Below, piece after piece: positions 51,766 to 61,209 of a DNA stretch of 64,000 bases; the first letter of the stretch is position 1; the number at the start of each line of letters is the position of its first letter. The stretch lies in assembly GCA_021848545.1 (NCBI GenBank), contig JAJZUL010000007.1:34606-98605 (forward strand). The letters are read 5' to 3'. Below the pieces are notes generated by a model. That model made no database searches, was not told the DNA's origin, and saw only the letters and a program-made list of their open reading frames with translations. The position numbers were made by a program, and so were the translations under genes. This stretch comes from Pseudomonadota bacterium (GTDB lineage Bacteria; Pseudomonadota; Alphaproteobacteria; Rhodospirillales; Magnetospirillaceae).

Positions 51766-52428
51766 ATGATCACCAGCGATTCCTTGCGAGACGGCGCCGT
51801 GACCGCCCTGGTCGCGGCGAATACACTTGCCGGCGCCAGGGTTTACTCCCCCCAGGATTGGCCGACGTGGACCGGCATTTATCCCCTGGTGATCATCCGT
51901 ACCCCTCGGGAAAACGCCGAAGCCATCGCGCCCAGGACATGGCCGCCGACTTTCAACACGGTTGTTACCCTGGCGATCGAGTGTCGTCTGGACGCGGATA
52001 CCGAAGCCGATGCGGATGCTGGTGTCCGGCAGCTGGTCGGTCAGATCAAAGACGGTGTATTTCGAAACGGTCAATACATCTACGAGCAGCAAATCCAGGC
52101 CTTTCGGGGGTGGCGAGAAAGGCTTGAGATCACCGCCGAGGGACGAAAGCATGTGGGGCAGGCGATCGTCGAAATCGACGTCGAGATCCTGCAAACCTTC
52201 GATCCCACCATCGATGCCGCCGGGAACGTGATCGCCGACACCAGCGGCAATGTGCTGGCGCCGGCGCTGGATACCGTCGGCCTGCGCGTCGACGCGACGA
52301 ATGTCTACGATCCGTCCGGCACCTATCCCGCGCCGACGGAGCCCCCCTACACGCCTGTGTCCGCCCCCCGCACGTCCGGACCGGATGGTCGCGACGAAAT
52401 CGCGGCCGACGTGCCGCTGCCGCAATAG
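51766..52428 (+). CDS. Tail terminator-like protein
   Basis: The 220-residue product has RVYSPQDWPTWTGIYPLVIIRTPREN and a GQAIVEIDVEILQ strand, typical of phage tail-completion proteins placed before the sheath. The C-terminal about 70 residues are Pro-rich and unassigned. Confidence 0.65.
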   Translation: MITSDSLRDGAVTALVAANTLAGARVYSPQDWPTWTGIYPLVIIRTPRENAEAIAPRTWPPTFNTVVTLAIECRLDADTEADADAGVRQLVGQIKDGVFRNGQYIYEQQIQAFRGWRERLEITAEGRKHVGQAIVEIDVEILQTFDPTIDAAGNVIADTSGNVLAPALDTVGLRVDATNVYDPSGTYPAPTEPPYTPVSAPRTSGPDGRDEIAADVPLPQ

Positions 52429-52436
52429 GAGGTTTC

Positions 52437-52691
52437 ATGTACGTCAAACCTGCGCCCAATCCCCTGGCGGGGGAAAAGGGGCAGCCCGTTCTATTGCGGG
52501 TGCGCGACCCCGATCTTGGCGATTTTCTTCCCGATACCGGGCGTCAGGTTCCGGACTCGTCCTATTGGACGCGCCGGCTGCGCGACAGGGATGTGGTAAC
52601 GGCCACGCCGGTGCTCGCCCAGCCCGATACGGTTCCTGTGAAGGCGCCTGCCGTCGATCCGGCCGCGCCCATTGATGGGGGTGCGAAGTGA
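52437..52691 (+). CDS. DUF2635 family phage protein
   Basis: The 84-residue product starts MYVKPAPNPLAGEKGQPVLLRVRDPD and has VPDSSYWTRRLRDRDVV, diagnostic of the small Mu gp38-type protein found just before the sheath gene. The function is unknown. Confidence 0.8.
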   Translation: MYVKPAPNPLAGEKGQPVLLRVRDPDLGDFLPDTGRQVPDSSYWTRRLRDRDVVTATPVLAQPDTVPVKAPAVDPAAPIDGGAK

Positions 52692-54169
52692 CGATTCCGT
52701 TCCAGAATATTCCGCAGGGCATCCGTGTGCCCCTGTTCTATGCCGAGGTCAGCAGCGCCGCGGCCAATACCGCCCTGTTCAACCAGCGTGCTTTGATCAT
52801 CGGTCAGATCACGGCTGCCGGGAAAGCGGCGCCGAACGTGCCGGTGATCAGCCAGGGGGTGGCGGACGCCCAGGTCGCGGGGGGCGCCAATTCCATGCTG
52901 GCGCTGATGACGGCGGCCTATCGCGCGAACGATACCTATGGCGAGGTCTGGTATCTGCCGGTGTCCGACGATCCGTCGGCGGTGGCGGCGACCGGCACGA
53001 TCACCGTCACGGCCGCGCCGACCGCCAACGGCACGGTGTATCTGTATATCGCGGGAAAGCGCTATGCGATCCCGGTCGCCACCACGCAGGCCGTGTCGGA
53101 CATTGCTACGGCCATCGCCGCGGCCATCAACGCCGATGCGACATCGCCGGTTTCCGCAGTCGCCGCCGCCGGCGTGGTCACGCTGACGGCGGTCAATAAG
53201 GGGCCAGCCGGCAACGATATCGATCTGCGCTTCAATTACGGCGGCACGCAGGCGGGCGAGATAATGCCCGCCGGGTTCGCGGCGACGATCGTGGCGATGG
53301 CCAACGGTGCGACGCCCCCCAGTCTGACCACGGCGCTGGCCAATTGCGGCGATCAGCCCTTCGATTTCATCGTCTGTCCCTATAACGACAGCGTGTCCCT
53401 GGACGCGCTTCAGACGTTCCTGAACGATCAGACGGGTCGCTGGTCCTACACCACGCAGGTCTACGGTCACGTCTTCGCGGCAGCGCGGGGGACCCTGGCC
53501 ACGCTGACCACCCTGGGGACCGGCCGGAACGACCAGCATGCGTCGATCATGGGGTTCTACGACAGCCCCACGCCCAATTGGATATGGGCGTCCGCGCTGG
53601 GGGCGGCCGCTGCGGTTAGCGTTCGGGCCGATCCGGCGCTTCCGATGCAGACGGTGGTTCTTCAGGGCGTCTTGGCGCCTCCGCTGGCGTCGCGCTTCGT
53701 CCTGACGGATCGGAATACGCTGCTGTATGACGGGGTATCGACGTTCACCGTTGATGACGCGGGCACGGTCCATATCGAAAACCTGATCACCACCTACCAG
53801 AAGAATGCCTGGGGCGACCCGGACAATTCCTATCTGGAAGTGACGACGATGTTCACGCTGATGGCGGTTTTGCGGGCCATGAGCAGCATGGTCACCAGCA
53901 AATATTCCCGGGTGAAGCTGGCGGCCAACGGCACGCGTTTCGCGCCCGGGTCGGCCATCGTGACGCCGAATATCATTCGCGCCGATATCATCGCCCTGTA
54001 CCGCTCGCTGGAATTCCAGGGGTTGGTGCAGAACTCGTCGGCGTTCGCCCAGGGGCTGATCGTCGAGCAGAACGCCACCAATCCCAACCGGGTGGACGTG
54101 TTGTGGCCCGGCACCCTGATCGATCAGCTGCGCATTTTCGCGCTGCTGGCTCAATTCCGTCTGATGTGA
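52688..54169 (+). CDS. Contractile tail sheath protein (Mu gpL-like)
   Basis: The 493-residue product (GTG start, overlapping by 4 bases) has FQNIPQGIRVPLFYAEV and ITTYQKNAWGDPDNSYLEVTTMFTL, core segments of Mu-like sheath proteins. It contracts to drive the tube into the cell. Confidence 0.93.
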   Translation: MTIPFQNIPQGIRVPLFYAEVSSAAANTALFNQRALIIGQITAAGKAAPNVPVISQGVADAQVAGGANSMLALMTAAYRANDTYGEVWYLPVSDDPSAVAATGTITVTAAPTANGTVYLYIAGKRYAIPVATTQAVSDIATAIAAAINADATSPVSAVAAAGVVTLTAVNKGPAGNDIDLRFNYGGTQAGEIMPAGFAATIVAMANGATPPSLTTALANCGDQPFDFIVCPYNDSVSLDALQTFLNDQTGRWSYTTQVYGHVFAAARGTLATLTTLGTGRNDQHASIMGFYDSPTPNWIWASALGAAAAVSVRADPALPMQTVVLQGVLAPPLASRFVLTDRNTLLYDGVSTFTVDDAGTVHIENLITTYQKNAWGDPDNSYLEVTTMFTLMAVLRAMSSMVTSKYSRVKLAANGTRFAPGSAIVTPNIIRADIIALYRSLEFQGLVQNSSAFAQGLIVEQNATNPNRVDVLWPGTLIDQLRIFALLAQFRLM

Positions 54170-54176
54170 GGTCGCC

Positions 54177-54539
54177 ATGAGCGCGAATAGACTTGCCGGT
54201 ATAGCCCAGATTTCGATTGACGGAGTCAGCTATCTGCTGGCCGGCGAGCTGACCTATCAGGTGTCCAGCGTGACCCGCGAAACGCTGACCGGCCAGGACG
54301 GCGTCCACGGGTTCGCGGAAAAGCCGATGCCCGGCATGATCAGCGGTACCTTCCGAGACGCGTTCGATCTGTCCGTGGCGGCGTTCAACGCCATGACGGA
54401 CGTCACGGTCACGGCGCAGTTGAACAACGGAAAGCTGATCGTCGGGCGCAACATGTGGACGGTGGAGGCTCAGCAGGTGAAGACCGAGGAGGGCACCTTC
54501 GAGGTCAAGTGGGAAGGCCAGGACGTGTCGGAGAATTGA
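54177..54539 (+). CDS. Tail tube protein (Mu gpM-like)
   Basis: The 120-residue product (LAGIAQISIDGVSYLLAGELTYQ, WTVEAQQVKTEEGTFEVKWEG) matches small tube proteins that follow the sheath. It polymerises inside the sheath. Confidence 0.9.
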   Translation: MSANRLAGIAQISIDGVSYLLAGELTYQVSSVTRETLTGQDGVHGFAEKPMPGMISGTFRDAFDLSVAAFNAMTDVTVTAQLNNGKLIVGRNMWTVEAQQVKTEEGTFEVKWEGQDVSEN

Positions 54540-54541
54540 CC

Positions 54542-55060
54542 ATGGATTTGGATTTGCTGGTTCCCGTCGCGTTCGGCGGCCAAACCTACGAGAAGCTGAC
54601 GTTGAGGGATCCGACGGCGGCCGATTTCGAGTATGCCGCGACCGCCGCGACGCCCGTGGGGGTCACCATTCAGCTGATCGCCCGGGCCGCGTCCGTGGAT
54701 GTCGGCGTTGTGCGGGGCCTGTGCGCTCGCGATCTGCGGCGCATCGAGGCGCAGATGGCCGCGCCGACGGTGCCCGCGATTGTCGACGGCGATCTGCGTC
54801 TGTCGGATCCGGTCAAGTTGCCTGACGGCAGTCAGATTTCCGCGCTGAAGTTGCGTGAGCCGACTGCTGGCGACCTGGAGCGCTCCGCGAATGCCAGTTC
54901 CGGCGTCCATTCGAACATTCTTCTGGTCGCGTTCGCTTCTGACGCATCCCCGGCGGTGGTCCGAATGCTCAAAAAGTGCGATTTCGATGCGGCAGTGGCC
55001 TATCTGAGCGATTTTTTGGCCGATGGCCCGGGGATTGGCGCGTCGCAGTCGCCGGGCTGA
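54542..55060 (+). CDS. Tail assembly chaperone (upstream product)
   Basis: The 172-residue product contains two related halves (YEKLTLRDPTAADFEYA and ISALKLREPTAGDLERS), the pattern of Mu gp41/E-type chaperones. TTTTTTG at 55012-55018 is phased for a -1 shift, which would give a longer form of about 208 residues. Confidence 0.85.
   Translation: MDLDLLVPVAFGGQTYEKLTLRDPTAADFEYAATAATPVGVTIQLIARAASVDVGVVRGLCARDLRRIEAQMAAPTVPAIVDGDLRLSDPVKLPDGSQISALKLREPTAGDLERSANASSGVHSNILLVAFASDASPAVVRMLKKCDFDAAVAYLSDFLADGPGIGASQSPG
55012..55018 (+). promoter_or_regulatory. Programmed -1 frameshift site TTTTTTG
   Basis: In the chaperone frame the heptamer reads T-TTT-TTG, the exact X-XXY-YYZ phasing. The -1 frame is open upstream and continues to 55167. 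Such shifts in chaperone genes between tube and tape measure are conserved in tailed phages. Confidence 0.8.
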
Positions 55061-55167
55061 TGAAATTCTATGGATGGGCGCCGGCTGATGTCTGGCCCTT
55101 GACCTGGCGTGAGATCGAGGGGTGGCTAATCGCCACCGAGCGGTTAAGGGCGGCGGCAAATGACTGA
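55018..55167 (+). CDS. Tail assembly chaperone -1 frame extension (gpE'-like)
   Basis: The frame reads GRWPGDWRVAVAGLMKFYGW then APADVWPLTWREIEGWL, a GpE-like aromatic motif. It would be made as a fusion through the slippery site. A separate start ATG at 55060 (overlapping the upstream stop) could also give a 35-residue peptide. It overlaps the tape-measure start by 8 bases. Confidence 0.75.
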   Translation, partial: GRWPGDWRVAVAGLMKFYGWAPADVWPLTWREIEGWLIATERLRAAAND

Positions 55168-57160
55168 TTTTCTGATCCGGATCGGCGCAAAGGACGAGGC
55201 AACGGGGGTCGTTGGGAAGGTCGGCCGCGCTTTTTCCCATCTTTCCCGGCCGATCGCCGGCACCACCCGCGCCGTGAAGGATTTTGCCAAGCCGAGGAAG
55301 ATCAATAAGCTGGGGCACGCGGTGTCCGAGCTTGGAAACGCCGCCACCGACACGGCCGGAAAGGTCTTATCGATTTCGCCCGCGATGACGGGGTTGATCG
55401 AGGCGGCCAGTGTCGCCGGATCGGTCAGCCTGGCGGCGCGCTGGGGTGATCACGCTCAAAAACTAAGCAATCTGAACGCGATCACGGGGGTATCGACGCG
55501 GAACCTGCAGGCGATGTCCGGCGCCGCGACGGCAGCGGGCGTCTCCGGTGATGCGATGGTCGGCAGCCTGGGGCAGTTGGGTGCGGTCATGCAGGACGCC
55601 GCCGCCGGCCGGAACGAAACGGCGGTATCGCTGTTCAATCGGCTCGGGCTGGTGATGCACCGGACCAAGTCGGGAGCGATGGATTCCGTGAACATGATGA
55701 AGCAGGTATCGGATGCCCTGCGACATCAGACCAACCCGCAGGTCCGCGGTAAGATCCTGAGTACGCTGGGGATCGACAAGAGTTTATTGCCCCTGCTGGA
55801 TCAAGGGGCGGCGGGGATCGCCAAGCTTGAAGCGCGGGCCCGCAGCGTGGGCGACGTGATGTCCCGAAAAGACGTGGCGGCCGGCACTCGGTTCCATCAG
55901 TCGCTCAATCTGCTGGGGATGGCCGCCACGGGGGTGGGTAACCGTGTCGGGGCCGATTTGGAACCGGTCTTGACGACGCTCGCCAGCGGACTGACGTCCT
56001 TCATCGCCAAAAACCAGGCCGCGGCAAAATATATGGTGGAGGCCGCGTCCGCAGCCGCCGCGTTTGGTGCCGCAGTCAAAGGGGCGGCTTTGGCGCAGGG
56101 GTTATTGGGGATATCGCTGTCCGGCGTCGCCTTGAAGGCCGCGACGATGACGGAATCTTTAGCGGCGCTGGCGGAAGGGGTTCCTCTGGTCGGTGCGGCG
56201 CTGGAAGCCCTTTCTGGCGGCTTTCTCGCTGTCGGCGCGGCCATTGAAGCGACGCCGGTGGGATGGATCATTACGGCGATCGCAGCAGTCGCAGCAGTTG
56301 CCTTCGGGGCTTACGAGTTGGTGAAGCATTGGAAGGGCGTCGCCGCTTTTTTCCGCCGCCAATGGGACGGCATGCGTCACGTGGTGACGGATTTCGTGGA
56401 GTGGTTCGAGCATATTCCCGCCCATGTCGCGCATGTGGGCGAGCGTGTTGGCGCGAGTCTGGCGCACGGCGTTCGCAACGGCTTGGCGCATGCGTGGGGC
56501 GCGGTCGAATCCGTAGGCCGGGATGTGGGGGCCGCGGCCAGCAGCGTGGCCCATCGAGTCGAGGGGGCGTTCGGATCCAACAAAGCGCAACGCGCCACGG
56601 GGCTGAAGGCGATGGCCTATTTCGAGGGGCACGGGTGGACGCGGGCGCAGGCGGCGGGAATCGTCGCCAATCTCCAGCGCGAGAGCCGCTTCAATCCGGG
56701 TGCGGTGGGTGATCATGGCGCGGCGTACGGCATTGGCCAGTGGCATCCGGACCGCCAGGCGGATTACATCGCTTATGCCAAGGCCCATCATCTGAAGCAT
56801 CTGAGCATCCGTGGATCCTCGCTGACGGACCAGCTCGGTTTCGTCAATTGGGAACTGCACCACAAGGAAGCGGCAGCCGGAGCCAAGCTGAAGGCGTCGG
56901 CCACGCCCGGCCGCTCGGGGGCCGTGTTCTCCAAATATGACGAGCGGCCAGCCGCCACGGCGCAGGAAGAGGTCGTGCGTGCGGCGTCGGCGCGGAGATG
57001 GGCGAAACTGGCTTCGGCCGCAGGGACGACTGCCGAGCATCAGGTCACCGTGCATGTCGCATTTGCCAACGCGCCTCCCGGCATGACGGCAAAGGCCCGC
57101 GTAAACGGTCACGACAAGCCTGTCCGGATCGGTCATTCCATGGCGCATCTGCAGGCGTAG
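55160..57160 (+). CDS. Tape measure protein with tail lysozyme domain
   Basis: The 666-residue product has an Ala-rich helical body, a hydrophobic stretch (about 335-395) and a C-terminal tail-lysozyme-like domain (about 475-590: FEGHGWTRAQAAGIVANLQRESRF, AAYGIGQWHPDRQADYI) likely to cut peptidoglycan during injection. It is short for a tape measure, implying a short tail. Confidence 0.88.
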   Translation: MTDFLIRIGAKDEATGVVGKVGRAFSHLSRPIAGTTRAVKDFAKPRKINKLGHAVSELGNAATDTAGKVLSISPAMTGLIEAASVAGSVSLAARWGDHAQKLSNLNAITGVSTRNLQAMSGAATAAGVSGDAMVGSLGQLGAVMQDAAAGRNETAVSLFNRLGLVMHRTKSGAMDSVNMMKQVSDALRHQTNPQVRGKILSTLGIDKSLLPLLDQGAAGIAKLEARARSVGDVMSRKDVAAGTRFHQSLNLLGMAATGVGNRVGADLEPVLTTLASGLTSFIAKNQAAAKYMVEAASAAAAFGAAVKGAALAQGLLGISLSGVALKAATMTESLAALAEGVPLVGAALEALSGGFLAVGAAIEATPVGWIITAIAAVAAVAFGAYELVKHWKGVAAFFRRQWDGMRHVVTDFVEWFEHIPAHVAHVGERVGASLAHGVRNGLAHAWGAVESVGRDVGAAASSVAHRVEGAFGSNKAQRATGLKAMAYFEGHGWTRAQAAGIVANLQRESRFNPGAVGDHGAAYGIGQWHPDRQADYIAYAKAHHLKHLSIRGSSLTDQLGFVNWELHHKEAAAGAKLKASATPGRSGAVFSKYDERPAATAQEEVVRAASARRWAKLASAAGTTAEHQVTVHVAFANAPPGMTAKARVNGHDKPVRIGHSMAHLQA

Positions 57161-57173
57161 GGGAGGGGTGTAA

Positions 57174-58574
57174 GTGGGAACGCCGTTTGCCGTCAGCCAC
57201 CAGGGTGCGGCGCTCCCCGCGCCTACCGGATCGGGGCCGTCCTGGGCCAGTCAATTACGGCCGGCCTCGTGGCGCGGCGTCCCGTTTGCCGTGCGCTCTG
57301 AAGACGGTGAATTCGGTCGCCGTGTCGCCGAGCATCAGTATCCATTCCGCGATACGGTCTGGCCCGAGGATCTGGGGCGCACAGGGCGCCGGTTCGAGAT
57401 CGACGGCTTTCTGGTCGGCGATGACGCGATGATTCAGCGCGACCGCCTGGTGGCTGCGTGTGAATCGCCGGGGCCCGGCACGCTGATTCATCCGACCCTG
57501 GGGCGGTTGACCGTCAGTTTGATCGAGCCCGCGAGAATCCGTCAGGAATGGGATCGGGGGCGCTCGTTCGAATTCACGCTGCGGTTCGTGGAGGCTGGTG
57601 CCCGTATTTTTCCTGAAACGGCGGCCGCGCCGGGGCAGGCGACTATTCTGGCATCCACGGCGGCGAATTCGGTCTTTTCCAGCGATTTCGTCGCCACCTT
57701 TCCATTGGTGTATTCTTCAGCGCCCGTGGCGTCCTCCGTCGCGGAGACGGTGGGGCAGGCGGTCGATGTCATCAACGGCATCGTTGCCGACGCCACGGCG
57801 ATGATGAATGTGGTGTCGGTTTTGCAGGGAGCTATCGGCCGGTTTTTCGGCCAAATCCCTATTCCGGGGTCCGCCGCCGTCCTGATGGCGGCGATCACGG
57901 CGTTGACATCGGCGGCTGAGATCGGGTCGATGATCGGGGTGTTGACGGCGGAGGCCTCCGCTTCGCGCAGCACCAGCAGCGCCGCATGTTCGGCGTTGGC
58001 TGCGGCCTCGACGTCTTCACCGCCATCCGGGATCGCGGGGGCGATTCAGTCGGCGGTCGCCAGCTGCGCCGGCGCGGTCAGTCCTGAGGATGGATTGCGG
58101 TTGTTGCCGGCCTTGACAGCCTTTGTGGCGAATCCGCCGCCGCCCACCGATCCGATGGGGCAGGCTCGGTCGGCGGCGCAAACGGCCGTAGCGGCCCTTA
58201 TACGTCAATCGGCTCTGAGCGCCTTGGCGGTCGCGGCCGTCCAGTTTCAGCCGTCATCCTATGACCAAGCCATCGCCATTCGTGATCAGGTGTCGGGGGC
58301 CCTGGATACGGAGGCACTTACGGCGGCAGACGGCGGTCTGGATGCCAGTTATCTGGCGCTCCAGTCGCTACGCGCCGCCGTCGTGCAGGATTTGACGTCG
58401 GCGGGCGCCGGATTGGCGCCCCTGATCGAGGTTTCCTTTTCCGCATCGCTGCCATCTTTGACGTTGGCGCAGCGGTTGTATCAGGATGCTGCACGGGCGC
58501 CGGAGCTGGTCTCCGAGGCAGACGTTCCCCATCCGGCCTTTATGCCCTTGGCCTTCATGGCGTTGTCCCGTTAG
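57174..58574 (+). CDS. DNA circularization / tail protein (Mu gpN-like)
   Basis: The product (466 residues from a GTG) has the N-terminal DNA-circularization domain: LRPASWRGVPFAVRSEDGEFGRR, FPFRD-like YPFRDTVWPEDLGR, GRRFEIDGFLVGDDA. It is a baseplate-proximal protein in Mu-like phages. Confidence 0.88.
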   Translation: MGTPFAVSHQGAALPAPTGSGPSWASQLRPASWRGVPFAVRSEDGEFGRRVAEHQYPFRDTVWPEDLGRTGRRFEIDGFLVGDDAMIQRDRLVAACESPGPGTLIHPTLGRLTVSLIEPARIRQEWDRGRSFEFTLRFVEAGARIFPETAAAPGQATILASTAANSVFSSDFVATFPLVYSSAPVASSVAETVGQAVDVINGIVADATAMMNVVSVLQGAIGRFFGQIPIPGSAAVLMAAITALTSAAEIGSMIGVLTAEASASRSTSSAACSALAAASTSSPPSGIAGAIQSAVASCAGAVSPEDGLRLLPALTAFVANPPPPTDPMGQARSAAQTAVAALIRQSALSALAVAAVQFQPSSYDQAIAIRDQVSGALDTEALTAADGGLDASYLALQSLRAAVVQDLTSAGAGLAPLIEVSFSASLPSLTLAQRLYQDAARAPELVSEADVPHPAFMPLAFMALSR

Positions 58575-58609
58575 AGTTGAAACGGAGACGGTGTGACAAG
58601 GGGGAGATT

Positions 58610-59104
58610 ATGGGCGCCTTTCTGCTGTGGGTGGGGCTGACGATTCTGCTGGTAGGGTTTGTTTTCCTGGTGCGACGCCGCAAGGTGGTCTGGTTCAAGG
58701 TGATGGTTTCCGGCCTAGTGATGGCAGTCATCGGCGGCTGGATTCTCGGAAATCAGGCCGGGGCAGCAAAATCATCAGCATCGGATCTGACAGGTGCTGC
58801 CTGCCGAGCCAATCTACGGTGCTGGGCGAACAGGAATTTGATCGACGCGAGCGTCGCTTGTGAATCGGCAGTGGAGAATCTGGCGCGGTATCAGACCCGT
58901 TGGACCGACGGCTTCATGCAGCAGAAATTCGATCACATGGCTTGGTTCGACCAGGCTAAGGGGATTCTGGTTTATGCGGGCGATCACATCCAGTTTCAGA
59001 ACGGTTTCGGCGCTTGGTCGACCTATGCCTATCGCTGCGTTTATGACCCGACGAGTAAAAAGGTTCTGACTGTGCGCGCCACTCAGGGTCGTCTATCCAA
59101 CTGA
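58610..59104 (+). CDS. Membrane protein, possible moron
   Basis: The 164-residue product has two membrane segments (about 1-25 and 30-52) and a soluble Cys-containing domain (CRANLRCWANRN, GDHIQFQNGFGAW, YRCVYDP) known from many unrelated proteobacteria. GGGGGAG lies before ATG 58610. It interrupts the baseplate genes, so it is probably cargo expressed from the prophage. Confidence 0.7.
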   Translation: MGAFLLWVGLTILLVGFVFLVRRRKVVWFKVMVSGLVMAVIGGWILGNQAGAAKSSASDLTGAACRANLRCWANRNLIDASVACESAVENLARYQTRWTDGFMQQKFDHMAWFDQAKGILVYAGDHIQFQNGFGAWSTYAYRCVYDPTSKKVLTVRATQGRLSN

Positions 59105-59177
59105 GGGTGGACTTCGGCGGCGTGGGGAAATCCGCTCAATCTTGAGCCGTCTGCTGACATGAGGCGTGCGTTCAATC

Positions 59178-60230
59178 ATGGACGATCTGACCCTTCAGGT
59201 CGGCGGCCTTGCGCTGTCCGGGTGGACGGCGCTGCGCGTAACGCGTGGCATCGAGCGGTTGCCGTCTGAATTCGATGTGGAAATGACCGAGCGATGGCCC
59301 GGCGAGTTTCATACGGTATCGGTAAAGCCCGGCGATTTTTGCCAGGTGCGTCTAGGTGGCGACCTGGTGCTGACGGGATACGTGGATCGTTGGCGTCCTT
59401 CTCTGGAAGCGGATCGGCATTCCATTCGCGTCACAGGTCGAGGCAAGTGCGAGGATCTGGTGGATTGTGCCGCGGAATGGCCAAACCGCCAGTTTGCCAA
59501 CATGGACGTCCTGGCGATCGCGCGGGCTCTCGCCAGGCCCTATGCCAACAATATCACGGTTACGGCGCTGGCAGACGTCGGCGACCCGATTCCCCAGTTC
59601 AATTTCAATGTGGGGGAGACGGCCTGGTCGGTCATCGAGCGTGTGTGTCGGTATCGTGGACTGCTGGCCTACGACGATCCGTCCGGAAATTTGATTTTGT
59701 CGCGTGTGGCGTCCGTGGTGGCCGCCAGCGGCTTGAGCGAGGGTGTCAATGTCGAGCGCGCCGAGGGCATGTTCAGCATGGACGAGCGTTTCAGCGAGTA
59801 TGACGCCTATACCCTGACGGTCCAGCCGCTGCGTGAAGTCGGGCCGCTGGCGCCTCGCGCGGTGGCCACCGATAGCGGCGTGCCGCGCCACCGGCGCCAT
59901 GAAATCATTTCTGAAGTGGCGGCGATGCTGGATATGCCGGAATTGCGCGCCAAGTGGGAAGCGGCGCGGCGCCTGGGCCGCTCGATGATGATCCGGGCCA
60001 CCGTCGATTCGTGGCGCGATCGTGCGGGTGCGCTCTGGCAGCCCAATACGTTGATTCCGGTGCATCTGCCAAGCATGCGCGTCTTCAAGGAGACCTGGGC
60101 CCTCGGCGAAGTGACGTACCGGCGTGACATGGACGGAACGCATGCCGACCTGGTGGTGATGCCGCTGCAGGCATTCCTGCCGGAGCCGTTCAATCTGTAT
60201 CCGATCCTGCAGGATGTGAGCCCGCCATGA
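59178..60230 (+). CDS. Baseplate hub protein (Mu gpP-like)
   Basis: The 350-residue product has RVTRGIERLPSEFDVEMTERWPG and VTGRGKCEDLVDCAAEWPN, typical of gp44/gpP hubs that thread between tube and spike. ATG 59178 is preferred to 59166. Confidence 0.9.
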   Translation: MDDLTLQVGGLALSGWTALRVTRGIERLPSEFDVEMTERWPGEFHTVSVKPGDFCQVRLGGDLVLTGYVDRWRPSLEADRHSIRVTGRGKCEDLVDCAAEWPNRQFANMDVLAIARALARPYANNITVTALADVGDPIPQFNFNVGETAWSVIERVCRYRGLLAYDDPSGNLILSRVASVVAASGLSEGVNVERAEGMFSMDERFSEYDAYTLTVQPLREVGPLAPRAVATDSGVPRHRRHEIISEVAAMLDMPELRAKWEAARRLGRSMMIRATVDSWRDRAGALWQPNTLIPVHLPSMRVFKETWALGEVTYRRDMDGTHADLVVMPLQAFLPEPFNLYPILQDVSPP

Positions 60231-60769
60231 GCATGTTCGACGGCCTGTATCGGGGTCTCATGATGATGATCGGCCGCGGCCGCATCGGACCGATCAATGA
60301 CGGAGGGACCGTTCAGACGCTGCAGATCGATTTCGGCAATGGCGAGGTCCGCGATGACATACCTCGGCTGGTGGAATACGGGCTGGCATCATCGCCTCCG
60401 ACATCAAGCGATGCCGTCGCCGTGTTTTTCGGCGGCGATCGGTCTGCTGGCGTCGTCATAGCCACGAACAGTCAAGCTTATCGCATGAAGGGTCTGGCGT
60501 CCGGCGAAGTGGCGATTTACGACGACAAGGGTCAAAGCGTCTATCTGACCGCGGCCGGAATCGTCATTAATGGCGGCGGCAACCCGGTCACGGTCACAAA
60601 TGCGCCCCGGGTCCGGCTCGAAACCGCGCTATTGGAATGTACCGGCGACATCCTGGACAATTGCGATACGCAATCGACCACTCAAGCGGGCATGCGGTCT
60701 GCCTATAACCCGCATACCCATCCAGATCCGCAGGGCGGTACCACCGGTGGGCCGAGTCAGACCGTATGA
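60227..60769 (+). CDS. Baseplate assembly / spike protein (Mu gp45-like)
   Basis: The 180-residue product has an OB-fold start (MIGRGRIGPINDGGTVQTLQIDFGNGEV) and a beta-helical C-terminus ending HTHPDPQGG, the histidine motif of membrane-piercing spikes. It overlaps the hub and the next gene. Confidence 0.9.
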   Translation: MSMFDGLYRGLMMMIGRGRIGPINDGGTVQTLQIDFGNGEVRDDIPRLVEYGLASSPPTSSDAVAVFFGGDRSAGVVIATNSQAYRMKGLASGEVAIYDDKGQSVYLTAAGIVINGGGNPVTVTNAPRVRLETALLECTGDILDNCDTQSTTQAGMRSAYNPHTHPDPQGGTTGGPSQTV

Positions 60770-61209
60770 GCGACATCGCAACGATTTGGGTGCCGACCGC
60801 CGCGCATGGCGATTGGGCGGTCGATGACGGTCAGTTGGTCACCGGCCAGGATCTGGAAACCGCCGTACTGATCAGTCTGTTCAGCGATGGCTTGGCCGCC
60901 GCCGACGACGTGATTACGGATGGATCGGGTGATCGACGGGGGTGGTGGGCCGATACCGGGTCAGCCAAGCCGGTCGGATCGCGTCTGTGGCTTTTGGACC
61001 GGTCGAAGCAGACCGCTCAAGTGCTGGCTGCTGCTCATGATTATATCGCCGAGGCGCTGCAGTGGTTGATCGATGACGGTGTCGTCGCCGAGGTCAGCGT
61101 CGCCACCGAATGGACGCGGCCCGGGCTGCTGGGCGCGCGCGTGCTGCTGCTGCGGCAGGATGGCGCCGTATTGGCTTTGAACTATTCCTGGGCGTGGAGT
61201 TCCGTCTGA
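60766..61209 (+). CDS. Baseplate protein gp46-like
   Basis: The 147-residue product (WVPTAAHGDWAVDDGQLVTG, DRRGWWADT) matches the gp46/gpW-like wedge proteins. It overlaps both neighbours. Confidence 0.9.
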   Translation: MSDIATIWVPTAAHGDWAVDDGQLVTGQDLETAVLISLFSDGLAAADDVITDGSGDRRGWWADTGSAKPVGSRLWLLDRSKQTAQVLAAAHDYIAEALQWLIDDGVVAEVSVATEWTRPGLLGARVLLLRQDGAVLALNYSWAWSSV

